A stretch of DNA of 64,000 nt from positions 434,001-498,000 of the forward strand of contig JAYEVH010000262.1 in NCBI GenBank assembly GCA_036346255.1. The letters run 5' to 3'. This document shows, piece after piece, positions 10,717 to 21,935 of the stretch. Below the pieces are notes generated by a model that was given only the letters and a program-made list of their open reading frames with translations, was not told where the DNA came from and searched no databases. Source of the DNA: Ampelocalamus luodianensis (taxonomy: Eukaryota; Streptophyta; Magnoliopsida; Poales; Poaceae). The position numbers and the translations under genes are program-made. The stretch's first letter is position 1. The number at the start of each line of letters is the position of its first letter.

Positions 10717-11487
10717 TTAAAATTTATCTAGGTTTCTTGTCTTGAGAATGAAACACTTAGATCCAAAAACTAGAAAGTGAGAAACAGAAGGTTTTCTACC
10801 AAATCGAAGCTCATAAGGAGTCTTGCCCAAAGACGGTCTCAAGAAGACACGATTTGCAATATGGCAAGCTGTAGCAATAGCTTCGGCCCAAAACCTCCTC
10901 GAAGTGCTATACTCATCTAGCATCGTCTTAGCCATCTCGACTAAGGTTCTGTTCTTCATTTCCACAACGCCATTTTGTTGAGGGACGTGTGGAGAAGAGA
11001 ACTGATGCTCAATTCCGCGCTCAGCACAAAAAGAGGCAAACGAGGTATTCTTGAACTCCGTGTCATTGTCACTACGGATCGCTCTCAAGGCACCCGGAAG
11101 TTCATAAGCCAAACAAAGAACAAGATCATGATAATGACCAAAAGCTTCATCCTTCGAAGCAAGAAAGAACATCCAAGTGTATCTCGAAAAATCATCGACT
11201 ATGACAAGAATGTACCATTTGTCACCGATTGACCGAACCCTAGCAGGACCAACAGTATCCATATGAAGCAACTGTCCCGGTCCATCAGTCATGACTATAG
11301 TCACTGAAGGGTGTGAGGCGGCAACTTGCTTGCCATGCCTACAGGGCGCACATACAGCATCCTTGACGGCTTTGAGTTTGGCCAATCCTCTCATGAGCTC
11401 AAGGTTACTAACTCGCGTCAGATGATCAAAACCAATGTGCCCCAAACGTCGGTGCCAAAGCCAGAACTCAAAAGAAGGTGTAATCAA
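10717..11487 (-). pseudogene. Copia integrase (pre-integrase and rve core)
   Basis: Minus-strand frame of about 256 codons. It starts with the GAG-pre-integrase zinc region (LWHRRLGHIGFDHL, CAPCRHGKQ). The integrase core has the DDE acidic residues in LLHMDTVGPARVRS, in AIRSDNDTEFKNTSF (the second D is followed by DTEF where most copies have GTEF) and in PQQNGVVEMKNRTLVEMAKT (the E of the motif follows; the usual VVERKN is VEMKN here). It ends at a stop after KTRNLDKF, and the region to RT (10480-10717) is out of frame. Confidence 0.88.
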
Positions 11488-11699
11488 ACATTTAAGAGAA
11501 CCAGCAAGAGATTCAGAAAAATCAGCTCCAAAGATCCTAGCACTCTATAAATCCCAAAACGAGCTCACCAATAAATCAAGCACCGACAAGTATTTTTCTT
11601 AAATATAGTCTCATAGCCATCATCAAGAAGTCGTGAGACAAAGAGTAAGTTAAACCTCGAGCTTGTCCACAAGGGCGACGCCCTTAGGATGAAATTATC

Positions 11700-11880
11700 G
11701 CTCACCCTGATTGATCCCGTTCCTTCAATCCGCCCTTGATTATTGTCTCCAAAGGTGATGAAGACATCACCTGTCGATCGCGTGAAGGAGGTGAACTATT
11801 TTGAGTCTCCGGTCATGTGGCGTGAACAGCCGGAGTCAACGAACCACATGTCCTTCCTTCCGCGGCGATCCTGAAAATCA
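11700..11880 (-). pseudogene. Copia aspartic protease fragment
   Basis: The minus strand reads KDMWFVDSGCSRHMTGDSK at about 11855-11800. This is the retropepsin active site (DSG) followed by the invariant SRHMTG of Copia proteases. A TAG stop follows immediately, and the frame resumes after it with GDVFITFGDNNQGRIEGTGS. It is too short and interrupted to appear as a long ORF. Confidence 0.75.
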
Positions 11881-12199
11881 AGGCACAGAAGAACGATGTG
11901 TCTGAATACTGGGGTTAGTTAAATAAGACTTGGGAACCCAGTACTGAGACACACGTATGCGAGTAGTATGCAAAGTAGAAATACTATCCTTGATTCTATT
12001 TAAAGTTCTGTTATGAGCAATGGTTACTCTAATATGAGAGTTATCCTGTCTAAGAGCATGATGATGATTAGTATGTGAAACAAATCCTAGTCCAGGTTTC
12101 TTCTTCTCTAAATGATCATTTCTCATAAAAGCTCTAGGTTGATGAGATGACATTCTAGCAAGATTTCTCCTAGCATTTTTCAACCTACGCCAACAGAAC

Positions 12200-13168
12200 T
12201 CAACCAAATGCCCATCCTTCTTGCAATAGGTGCAATGGTACTTGGTACCATGGGAGAAGCACCTTTGACCGAATGATGGTTGGGAAAACTTGCAGATTTG
12301 AAAGTGATCTTTTGTGTTGGGTATCAAATTCAACTAAGCCATTTTTCAAAATTTGAATGTCATTAGATTTGTCCTGGGCAAAGTTGTATCCTAATCCTTG
12401 CTTCTTATAAAGAGTTTTTGACTTGTCAAGAATCATGTCTAGCTGTTTCTTACCTTTAGAGATTTTTTCTAATGTGTCCTTAAGGTAAGCAATTTTTTTT
12501 CCAAAGTTAACACATGAATCACAAGTTTTAGCGTTAAGTCTCTTCTTATAAAGAGCAACTTCAAGTTTAAGAGCTTCACATGAAGCACAAGTAGCAGAAA
12601 CAATATTGTCCTTAAGCTTGCCATATTTAGCTCTAGCTGCTTCTACAACATCATGTACTTCACGTTCACGTTCTAAGCAAACAGAGCAAAAGCTAGATTC
12701 AACAACATCAGAAACAACCAACTTGCTAGACTCTAAGCATTTTTCACAAGGAGCAGATTTAACTTCAACTAGCTCAGTCCTAGCATTTTCAGGTTGTTGC
12801 AAAGCAATATCATGAGCAGATTGCAGTTTAGCTAGTTCAGAATGTAAAGCATGACAAGATGAATATTTATCAGATTCAAGACTTTTAGCATTCACAAGTT
12901 CTAACTTGAGATTATCTACTTGTGACTCTAACTTCTCATTCCTAGTCATGATGAATTTTAAGGCTTTATCATGACCTAGCATTTGCTCATAGACAGTTTC
13001 GCATCTAGCAAAGAGAACATCATAGGAGGGAGATACCTCATTGTTGTCATCGATGTCGTCGGAGTCAGCCATGAAGCACATGCCGGTGAAGTCCTTGGCC
13101 TTTCCCTTCTTGTCTTGAGGGAGCTTCTCCTCCTTATCCTCCTCCCTGTCGGAGTCCACATCGCTCAT
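12200..13168 (-). pseudogene. Copia gag, coiled-coil C-terminal section
   Basis: Minus-strand frame of 322 codons, starting MSDVDSDREEDKEEKL. Acidic start, then a long Lys/Glu/Leu-rich stretch predicted as coiled coil (for example MTRNEKLESQVDNLKLELVN), with scattered Cys pairs such as CASCEAL and CDSC. Extended gag proteins of this type with a long coiled coil are known in SIRE-like Copia elements. A frameshift near its end joins it to a frame with a further Cys/His motif, CTYCKKDGHLVEFCWRR (about 12240-12180), a second zinc knuckle. Confidence 0.7.
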
Positions 13169-13258
13169 GGATCGATCTCCAAGAGCAGCAAGAACCCGGT
13201 GAGTAGCCTTCCTGAGCTTGGCTTCATCAAACTTGGACTTGCGTCCCTGAGGCTTCTT

Positions 13259-13615
13259 CTAAGTTGGCTTTTCATCCTTGTGGTTGCTCTTCCCTTTCAG
13301 CTTGGGACAATTTGCCCGGATATGATTAAGCTCTCCACACTCATAACAAGTCACAGTACGCTTCTTTTTGTTTCTCATATTGTTGTAGGCCCGTGTGAAC
13401 TTCTTAATCAAAAGTGTCATCTCGGGCTCAGGAATACTTTCAAGGTCCTCTTCTTGGATTTCAGATAAAGAAGCAAGAGAAAAACTAGAAGAAGACTCAA
13501 ACGACCCATCAGAGGATCTCTTGAGGAGGTCTGCTACCAAAGCCATGTTATCCTTCTTGGAATGATCACCCCTCTGGATCTCATGAGTCTTGAGCTTGCT
13601 ATAGAGGAGCTCCAA
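13259..13615 (-). pseudogene. Copia gag with CCHC zinc knuckle
   Basis: Frame of 118 codons on the minus strand. It contains the LTLELLYSKLKTHEIQRGD region typical of UBN2-type gag, then the zinc knuckle CYECGELNHIRANC (CX2CX4HX4C) at about 13350-13309, for nucleic-acid binding. The stop after DEKPT separates it from the next gag frame, so gag is broken here. Confidence 0.85.
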
Positions 13616-13891
13616 GGTCAGATCAGAGAAGTTGACGTTTTCCTGAGTAGCGGTAGCCTTTATCTCCCACTCCCTGGTGTTGATTGCAGCCAGGAGATGG
13701 GTGTCATTTTCAGATTAGGTATATTCAATACTAACAGCCTTCATCTGATTTATCACTTTGTTAAAGCGACTGAAAATATCATCGATGCTCTCTCTAGAAC
13801 GCATCTCGAATTTGTTATATTCACTTTTATAGACCGTCTGACGCACTTGATTGATTTGGGACGAACCCTCATGATAGGTTTCGAGGGTGCT

Positions 13892-14167
13892 CTAAATCTC
13901 ATGTGCGGTCTCGAGATTACAAATCCTATCATACTCCTGTCTACCAAGCCCACCATACAGGAGGTTCTTTGCCTTATGGTCGTTAGCCAAGAGGGCTTCA
14001 TAAGCCGGCGTATCAACCTCAGGCAAGATGAGCAGAGCTCGAACAACCTCCCATACACCTCGCCCCTCGCTCTGAAAAAAGACACGCATGCGGTTCTTCC
14101 AATAGGCATAATCGTGCCCATCGAAGATATGCGGCTTGGAGGAGTACTTATCTATTGCCAAGTTCAA
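13892..14167 (-). pseudogene. Copia gag N-terminus
   Basis: It starts MNLAIDKYSSKPHIFDGHD and carries the conserved YAYWKNRMRVFF motif of the Copia gag N-terminal domain. It begins about 30 bases inside the primer-binding site, as expected for the gag start. The frame is lost after LETAHEI near 13892; sense gag sequence continues in other frames (for example SRESIDDIFSRFNKVI at about 13790). Confidence 0.85.
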
Positions 14168-14198
14168 TGACCAGTTAAGATCAAGATTGAACTAACCA

Positions 14199-14211
14199 GG
14201 CTCTGATACCA
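14199..14211 (-). other. Primer-binding site (tRNA-Met type)
   Basis: The minus strand reads TGGTATCAGAGCC directly next to the LTR end. It is complementary to the 3' end of the initiator methionine tRNA, the usual primer for plant Copia elements. Confidence 0.9.
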
Positions 14212-14213
14212 CT

Positions 14214-15781
14214 TGTTGGACCGAAAAGGCAACTAGAGGGGGGTGAATAGGAGCTCAATCGATTTTTGCTTTAAGATCGGATTCAAACATGATATTGACT
14301 CCTATAGCTATAAGAACTATGAAGATCAATATATATAAGCATAGCGGAAGACTTGTACTGAATCTCTTTCAAACCCCAAAAGAAACGATCAAAAACACAA
14401 AAATCAGCCTAATGAACAATGCTGATGAACAGTATCGGTTGAACCGGATGAACAGTGCTGGTCGTACCACACCCTAGTACAACTAGATGAACAGTGTCCG
14501 TCGAACTCCAAACTTCACAAAACTTGAAACACACCTTCCTAAGGATGTCAGGAACCTATTCCATGCAACGATCGCAAAAATCCATGCCAAAGTTCCTGCC
14601 TTTTTCAGATTGAACGAAGGTGGTTCAAAAGCCGAGCCAAAAGCAAAATATGAACTAGAGACTTGCTCATGGGTGATTGATGATCAAGATGATCCTAGAT
14701 GGATTCCCACATATCACAGCAAGTTAGATCACAACAAGAAACCAAGCAAAAACTCACGGATCAAAGAAAGACCTCAAATCACCAAATAGAGAGAAAGAAA
14801 ACAAATGAACTCATCTTTGAGAGAACTTTCTTTAGATTGATTTGATATGGTATTGGTTTACAGTCACTCCATCAATGGAGGACAAAGACTCAATACATGA
14901 GCACGAAATCAAATCCAACTCTCTAGAACCCTAACCTCCAACTATCAATTCCCTAAGCACAAGAGCAAAACTAGGGTTTACAAGTAATGAAAGGGTTGAG
15001 AGGGTGCAGTCACCTCCCTCATATATTTATAGTGGAGGCTTAGACCTTCTAGAAGAGTAAACCTAATGGGCTCCCGTTAAGGCCCAACACAAACGGTTCA
15101 CGCACGCACGTATTATAAAGTGTCGTTTTCATCTTCTCTTGATCTAAACCACTTCTCCATGCGTCGACCCGCGCCGCGGTTTAGCCAAAAGGTCACCAAG
15201 GTGGTATTTGGTAAGATTACCAAAATACCCCTTCTCGGCTCTTCTTCAAAGACCGAGTCCAATCTTCGCGAAGCAGTTGCATGCTCCGCCACGTGTAGGT
15301 TGATCCAACGACTCTCATCATGTCGGCAAGTCTCTCTCATCCGGCTTCCACCGAAATCACCATAGCACTTGCACCGACCCCCGCGCCGCTTGATTCAACA
15401 AGTCACACCGAATTGCCCGTTCGGTCACCCTTGTCCATTCTGCACCATGTTTGAGTCCATTGACCTCACCCAGCATCGTCGATCGTTCTGAACCTCAGCT
15501 CTCCAAGCCTAGTCCCAATCATCCTCGCCGTTGATCGTCGTTGACCACCAAGCAACCTGCACAACAATAGACAAGCAAATCGAATCTGGGAACAAGTTCT
15601 TCACAACTTGACCTACGTTAGTCAAAACATGCATCATGCAACACATATGCACTGACACCCATGAACTTAACCTAACATCATTCCAAACTATGACGAAAAC
15701 ACGTGTTCGACAAACCGTTAACGACATTGCCAATTGTAACATCATCCAAAGATCATAAGCATATCCCCCATAATATCCACA
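14214..15781 (-). mobile_element. 5' LTR of minus-strand Copia element (complete, 1568 bp)
   Basis: On the plus strand it runs from TGTTGGACCG to ATATCCACA, so on the minus strand it begins TG and ends CA. A TATA box (15021-15032) lies in the middle. Four imperfect GATGAACAGT repeats lie at 14420-14500, on the R/U5 side. Confidence 0.88.
15021..15032 (-). promoter_or_regulatory. TATA box of the 5' LTR
   Basis: The minus strand reads CACTATAAATATATG. It matches the position and context of the TATA in the plus-strand LTR at 5649. Confidence 0.55.
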
Positions 15782-16660
15782 GAGGGGTCTGCCACCTGAT
15801 AGTTTCTCGGTGCATCCTTACTTTCCAAAGAATTTTATGGTGGTCTTCGACAGCTACGCAAGCAAAGACCGAGTGCTTCATGCCGGCCCCATCAGGACAA
15901 CGAGTTTCCTACTCTTGGTTCGTTAATGGCCGTGGTTAGCCCAGGCAGTCAGTCTACCACTTCGCTTCCGTGTGAAGCTAAGCCAAGAGGGTCTGCCATT
16001 GCACGCCCGAGCTTGGCTACGGTGTTGGGCATCCTCACCCCCTCGTGCTGGATAGAAGCTCTAGACGAATTGTCGACGCCCCGTGCCGACCTTTCGGCAT
16101 TTCGGTTGGTGGTCTGGTCCTTTAACCCCAACCTGATCCCAAAAGAGAAGGTTTTGTGATCCTTGTCGAGCCGGAGCTCCTTTCGGATGGTTCTATTCTA
16201 GAGCATGGTAAGCAGGTTTTTGAGAAGCCGTCGGGTTCCAGGGAGCTGCGAGAGGTCCTACGTTACAATGTCATAATACACATCCACGACGTCGAGGATT
16301 TCTCGCCTTCGGCCAATCAGCTCCGCCTTTTTGCTACGTCAAGCGACGACTCTAGACCAGGTGGCCTTCCGCACGACAACTCTGAAGGTTCAGGTCCGCG
16401 TCGTCATTTCTTCCGTACAAAGCCAGGTGTTGTGGACGGTGAGACTCGGCTCACCGGAGGTCGGGAAGAAGGCACGCATGGAAGAAGATGTCTGGGCAGT
16501 ACTTCTGCTCCCTCCTGGAGACTTCCGCCATTGTCAGCAATGGCCCTAGGGCAACCCAGGTTTTTGCCTCCTCGGCCCATGCTTTGCGCGATAAAGGAGC
16601 TGCATCACGGGCATGGTCTTGTCTCGTCAAGTAGGTCACCTTGAAAGCTGCAAGACCATC
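15782..16660 (+). pseudogene. DUF4283 / LINE ORF1-like protein, frameshifted
   Basis: Joining frames gives a recognisable DUF4283-type sequence. It runs from FMVVFDSYASKDRVLHAGPI (from about 15830), through ATVLGILTPSCWIEALDELS and LSAFRLVVWSFNPNLIPKEK (to 16156). After a frameshift it continues LVEPELLSDGS and LREVLRYNVIIHIHDVEDFS (16156-16300). Such proteins, with a downstream zinc knuckle, are ORF1 products of plant L1-type LINEs. The stop within 15926-15940 and the shift at 16156 show decay. The N-terminus is cut exactly where the Copia element ends, so it was probably split by that insertion. Confidence 0.6.
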
Positions 16661-17744
16661 CCACCGCTTGCCATTTTCGGCGCATCATCATGACAACTTG
16701 ATGGACACAAAGCAAAAGCCAGGTTTAAATGCTATCGCTTCTCCCTTCAGCCGGTCAGAGAGTGACACCCGCTTTCGGTTTTCCCTGCCTGATGCAGCCG
16801 CATAGGCATGGGCTCCTAAGCCTCTTGCGGTCTCTGATGGGGAGGTAGCAAGGTCAAGTGTCGTGCCTCATGGTCTCAAAAAGATCTTGTTGATTTCACT
16901 ACCCAAATGCATCAACAACGGGCAGCCGCAAATCCTGGTTGCATGCGCCATGCAGGAGCAGGCGGGCATTCAAGGCCCTCTCAGCCCAAATAACCGGAGC
17001 GGTTCGGACAACCTAGTAAGGTCTATTCAAAACTACTCGCTCCACCCGCACGACATACAACAAACACCGAAGAATAGTACCACCTCAGCACCTACCTCAG
17101 CAGCAGGCCAGCAAGACCAACCCGGGGAAGTTTGGACGTTATTGGCTCCTTATGTATCCAAATTTCCAAAACTAGCACCCTTATCCTCCAAATTCCAAAA
17201 ATGTCCTCGTCCGCTCGCGTATTGCAGCCACGTACCGCAGTAGATTTGCTGCCGCGCTCGCGGCAGCAGTATCTACGTGCTGCGGCACGGGATCACGCCG
17301 CCCGACCGCAGCAGGTCTCCCGCTCCCGCGCAGCAGCCCGCTCGCTGCCGGCCCCGCGTGTGAGGCCGTGCGCTGCTGCGCCACGCGGCGCCGCCGATCA
17401 CCGCCCGCGCTGCTGTGCCCCGCGCGCACGCTGGCTGCAGCTAATGCGCCACGCGTCGGTTCGGCTGGGCCAGCCCCTCATGCACTTGACTGCCTGGCCA
17501 ACCCGTAGCAATGTCAGAGCAAACGAATGCAGCAAGAAAATGAGACCCTGGTTCTTCCTCATTCTCTTCCTCCTCTCCATTCTAGTTTTCTCATTGAGGC
17601 AGAGAAGCGGAGAGAAAGCAAAGCAGAGAGGAAGAGAAGGTAGTAGCGAAGCAGAGAGGAAGAGAAGGTAGCAGCGAAGCAGTTCGTAGTTGTAGCTCTC
17701 GCAGCTGCAGAAGTTGTTCATTGTGTTTTGCACTCCAAGAAAAG
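16660..17744 (+). other. Decayed LINE-like tail, then GC-rich 5' region of Mutator element
   Basis: 16660-17120 keeps a coding-like composition but no motif I can name, and may be the rest of the ORF1. From about 17180 to 17500 the sequence becomes very GC-rich with many CpG. 17560-17740 is a purine-rich leader ending in a possible splice donor, AAAAG|GTAATT, at 17744/17745. With an acceptor near 18299 this would make a 5' UTR intron just before the Mutator transposase start. The splicing model is inference. Confidence 0.35.
17233..17285. repeat. GC-rich imperfect inverted repeat (hairpin)
   Basis: GTACCGCAGTAGATTTGCTG on the left pairs with CAGCAGTATCTACGTGCTGC on the right around the core CCGCGCTCGCGG. 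It lies at the likely upstream end of the Mutator-like element, but terminal repeats of that element were not identified. Confidence 0.5.
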
Positions 17745-18306
17745 GTAATTATGATAGACACGTAGTATTCCTATAGATTTGGCAATGTGATTTGCACGTA
17801 GTTTGTTATTGTAGCAAAACAACAGTTTTGGTTGGTAGTCAATGTGCTTGACTTATAAGAATTAGTGTGGGACCTGTTGTAGCAAAGCTGAATGGTAGCT
17901 TAGAAATATTAAACAATTTCTTACCTGACGTCAGAACGATTTTAATGGAAACAATGGCTAGTACAATGGTAGCTTCAAAATGTTCATGATACGCAATATA
18001 AATACAATTGAAAAGATATTGTACAGTGGGATTTACAAAATATAGATTTCCTATTTTTTGAGGAAAATGTAGAGTACTTTAAATTACGAAGAAATTACAC
18101 AGTGGTTTGCGCTGTGTCATGAAACTTAAAAGTTTAAAAATATTCTGAGGCTGTAAAACGTGTGATTGAAATGTGCATGATACGTGATAGGAATACAATT
18201 GAAAACATAGAGTCCGAAAAGATGATGTACGATAGCAGTTGGTAGATGGTACGAGCATTGCATATAAGTTGTTTCATTCTTCGTATGCACCTGTGTTAGG
18301 TACTTC

Positions 18307-20936
18307 ATGGCGAAGATTCAAGATCTGTTTGTGTTCCACGGGAACGCTCTCGTACGCAACGGACCATACGGGGCGGACATGTCGAATTGCGACCGGACAG
18401 TGATCCGGGCGCAGGGTTTGAAGGACATGAGCCTCTCGGAGCTCAGGTGGTGCGTGCAATCCGTGTTCGATCGCGCCACTGCAAGGATGAAGCTGCACAT
18501 CGAGGCGTTGTATGTCTCGGTGGTGGGTGATGGAGGGGAAACCGTATGGCAACTTATGACGGTGACAAGTGACGCTTCATGGGCCAATTACATGGAGGTT
18601 GTTTGCAACCGTACTGCTGCGATATATGCACGGTCGATGGTCTATGTTCAGCTCATGGAGAGGACGGGACATCCCGCGGTGTGGTTCTGGAAGGAGGTCA
18701 TTGATGAGGAGGAGCTTGCGTTGGTCTCCTGTTGGAGGAGACGGGCGAGGAAGTGGGCGATGCGTGCACTGAGGAGGCGCACGACAATTTTGAGCCCAAC
18801 GAAGGAGTGGAGAGATGGTGGGCAGCCCGTATTGATTGCCAGGAGTACCTAGCCGACCACCAAAGGGTGCAAAGCGAGGAGGAGGAGGAGGACGTGGAAA
18901 CATCAAGTTCCGAAGACGAGGAAGACGAAGAAGATGGTACGGAGGTGTAGTTGGTGGTCTTGTGACCACCGACAATGCTTACATCCCCTCAAGATTGGAC
19001 GACATCGCAGCGGCATCGCTGGTTCTGCCACAGCCGAAGGGGGCCGAGTGGGGTTCAATGAAGACACCGCTCCTTGGGCCGCTTCCTAACAAGAGCGCCG
19101 CCAAAGATGCTATTGCCGACACGCCGTTAACATTGGACGGACGATCGGGTGCGAGGTCCAACCCGACACCTACATCGTTAAGTGTGTTGATGAATCTGGC
19201 CGAAAGGTCCGCGGCGTAGAGGTTCACCACGCGCCACGGGCTTTCGGATAACCGCGGCCGGCGACCACACATGCGAGCTAATTGAGCCGCTTTATAGGCA
19301 CCGCAACATGACGTCCTCGTATGTTGCTAGCCTGATAAGCCACCTCGTTGCTGCAGACATTTCCATTGCGCCAAAGCTTCAAATGGCGGATGTTGCCAAT
19401 ATAGTGGGGTTCCAGGTCAGCTACAAGAAGGTATCGCGGGCGAAATGGAAGGTCGTGGAGCGAATGTTCGGGACATTCGAAGAGGGTTACAACCTAGTCC
19501 CAAGAATGCAGCATCAAATCGCACAATCAAATCCCGGGACTTACATAAACAAGTTTGACCGAGCGCATCCGGATTTAAGGCCCAATTGTTTTGTTCTTGA
19601 CAGATCTTCGGCCTTCTGGGCCAAAGCGATAGAAGGTTTCAAGCATCGCCGCCCGCATAACGATGGATGGCACCTTCCTATCCGGGAAGTACAAGGGTAC
19701 CATCTCACCGCGTCGTAGCCGGCGCGAACCACCGCCATTCCCGTGGCCTTCGCGAATTGTTGAGAGCGAGAACACCGATAGCGGGTCGTGGTTCCCGCTT
19801 AATGTGAAGCGTGCGGTGGTCCAAGACCGCCAGATGTGTGTGTCATCTCCGACCGCAATGCCGGGTTGCTGTCCGCGTTGAGCACGATGCAAAATGGGAC
19901 GCAGACGCCGTTCCAGTGGAACGATGTCAGGAGCCGTTGGTGCATGAGGCATCTCGCGGCGAACTTCCACACAAGGTTTTGGAGTAAGGACCTGATGAAG
20001 ATGTTCAAGAAGCTCTGCATGCAGAACCAAAAGCGGAAATTCGATGCAGTGTGGAGACAGCTAGACGAGGAGACCGGGAAGTATTTAAGGAACTCGGCAG
20101 ACGCCGAGGCAAGGGCAACGGCAGGAGGGTCCGCGAGAGCAGGGGAGTTCACGCAATGGGTTAACTCGCACGCACCCAACTTAGAGAAATGGTCCCTGCT
20201 GCAAGACACCGGTGGTGCAAGGTACGGGATCATGACGACCAACATGTCCAAGGTGTACAACGGTGTTCTCAAGAGTGTCCGATCCCTGCCGATTACTGCG
20301 ATCGTAGAGGAGAGTTGGAACCGCATCGCCGTACTTCGCTAACGTGAGCCATGATGGCCAAGAAGCATCCGGAGGATGGCAAGCAATTCTCAGAAGTAAT
20401 GCACGCGTACATGGAGAAGAAGATTGAGAAGGCTCGTTCGCACGTTGCTCGCACCATGGATGGCGTTAGGCAGAAGTTCGAGATCCAGCTTAGGGAGAAG
20501 TACGTGATGGGCCACGCTAGAGTGGATCGAAAGCGTGTCCGCACGACAGACGGCGTTGTGCACCGCAACAAGCCGCGCTTCGCACAAACCATGCTCCCAT
20601 GTGTATGCGGCGGCGCAAAGATGGCGCCAGCTCGAGAGTTACATCTCCGAGTACTACGATATCCACCACCTGTATGGCACTTGGAGTGCCGAGTTCCATT
20701 CGTACGGCCTGGACATGCACTACAGGGACCTCTGGCTGGGGTAGGTGAAGTGGGTGCCGAATGACGCACTAAAGCAGCCCGGCCGTGGAAGACGCCAGTC
20801 ACGACACATCCGAAATGACATGGACGACAGCAAGCGTGGGCAACGGGTTCGCCGCCCTAGATGCAGACTTTGCAAGACAGTTGGGCACTCCATGAGGCGC
20901 TGCCCAAATAGACCTAGCACAAGCAATGCACCGTAG
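18307..20936 (+). pseudogene. Mutator-like (MuDR-type) transposase, frameshifted
   Basis: All domains of a MuDRA-type transposase follow in order but in changing frames. N-terminal MULE domain from ATG 18307 (MAKIQDLFVFHGNALVRN...). Acidic linker 18860-18950. DNA-binding zinc domain about 19080-19310 (ending AGDHTCELIEPLYRHRNMTS). DDE transposase core: MDGTFLSGKYKGTI at 19662 with the first Asp, then ESENTDSG, then VISDRNAGLLSALSTMQNG at 19840 with the second Asp, to NRI near 20330. SWIM finger remnant SHKPCSHVYAAA near 20580. CCHC knuckle CRLCKTVGHSMRRC near 20860-20900. At least five frameshifts, so it is inactive. The full domain set suggests a once autonomous element. Confidence 0.85.
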
Positions 20937-20989
20937 CGACCGAGTTATAATTACGTTGTCGTGATGTTGCAAGCTTATTTTAATGTCTT

Positions 20990-21201
20990 CTGTGAGTTCT
21001 ATTGTTGTATGAGTTGCATTGTGTATGGCTCTAATGTTATGTTGTATGGGTCATATGTAAACGCATTATGGTCATATGTACTGTTATGTTGTACGGGTGT
21101 GCGTATTCTGTTAATCACGACCGTATGAGTTGTATTGTTGCATTGTGTATGACCGTACTGTTATGTTGTCTGGGGCAAGTGTTAACGCATTATGGTTATA
21201 T
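20990..21201 (+). repeat. Imperfect tandem repeat, about 80-bp units
   Basis: Two units share GTATGAGTTG-ATTG, TGTTATGTTGT and AACGCATTATGGT-ATATG, starting near 21005 and 21122. They lie in the 3' flank of the Mutator-like transposase and may be its 3' UTR or subterminal region. Confidence 0.55.
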
Positions 21202-21208
21202 GACGACC

Positions 21209-21935
21209 TGTAACGTCCCAAAATTTGGCTTTTCAAAAATCTTTTGAGTAGTTTAGGTCCCTGAAAAATTTCACCAATTTTATTTGAATTAATAAAGCTT
21301 AATTGGGAATTTTATAAATTAAAAATATTTAATTTGACTAATCTGAATGTTAATTAAATAAAAACCTGTGTTATTTGGCTTCCTTGTCTTTCAAGGAATT
21401 TTTGGGTATTTTCTGAGATTTTTCCGGATTTGTTTGCTATTTTATTTGGTCTCCTGGATTTTTGGGATTTCTTTTAATTCCGAAAATCAGTTTTTCTCTC
21501 TCCTGCCCATGTGCTACAGTAAATCGCGGGTTACTGTTCATCATCGTTTCCAACCGAACGCAGCACCGAGTCCGTTCTCTGTACATGAGCAAAACAAATC
21601 TTCAAATTTCCATATCTTTCTCCACGGTGCATATAAAAGCGAGCCGTTTGCGCCGACGCGTTCGTCTTGATCTCCTCTTCCAATCCCCTGAATTGGTTTC
21701 CTCCAAACCGATCTATTTTCGTCGCAATCTCCAAAAAACCGAGCTCCAACCGAATGTCTTCTCCGCGAACCACGGCTTCATCCGACGCCTCGGTTGAACT
21801 GGTGCGGCGTTGTCTTCGCATCGCCGCGTTCTACGCCATGGTTCCTTCCTCTTCGCTCAAGATCACCGGAGCACCGTCGGCCATGTCAAGCCCTAAAGCC
21901 GAAACGTGTTCATCGCGTTCCTCGCTTCCTCGGTG
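21209..21935 (+). mobile_element. Gypsy-like LTR fragment (5' part)
   Basis: It starts TGTAACGTCCCAAAATTTGG, a start shared in style with the LTRs at 26000 and 56218. It passes from an AT-rich first third to a GC-rich part, as those LTRs do. A TATA-like GCATATAAAAGCG is at 21628. The right end merges into LINE sequence without a CA terminus or primer site, so it is truncated. Short frames in the GC-rich part resemble those in the other LTRs and are not taken as genes. Confidence 0.5.

Larger units (their letters stand above)
6310..15781 (-). mobile_element. Copia (SIRE-like) retrotransposon, minus strand
   Basis: On the minus strand the order is 5' LTR (15781-14214), primer-binding site, gag, protease, integrase, reverse transcriptase, RNase H, a 1.75-kb non-coding 3' region, polypurine tract and a truncated 3' LTR (6953-6310). 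The integrase-before-RT order defines Ty1/Copia. The long LTR (1568 bp) and long gag suggest the SIRE/Maximus lineage, by inference. Every ORF carries frameshifts or stops, so the copy cannot move by itself. No target duplication could be matched (GCAGA before 4492, GAGGG after 15781), as expected if the left side is rearranged. Confidence 0.85.

Noticed and set aside
4492..15781. Single insertion spanning 4492-15781 with a target duplication
   Set aside because: The flanks GCAGA and GAGGG do not match, and the two LTRs at the left are in opposite orientation.
17132..17733. GC-rich frame of 179 codons near 17132
   Set aside because: Arg/Ala/Pro-rich on both strands and it spans the likely Mutator 5' leader. 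It is a composition effect.
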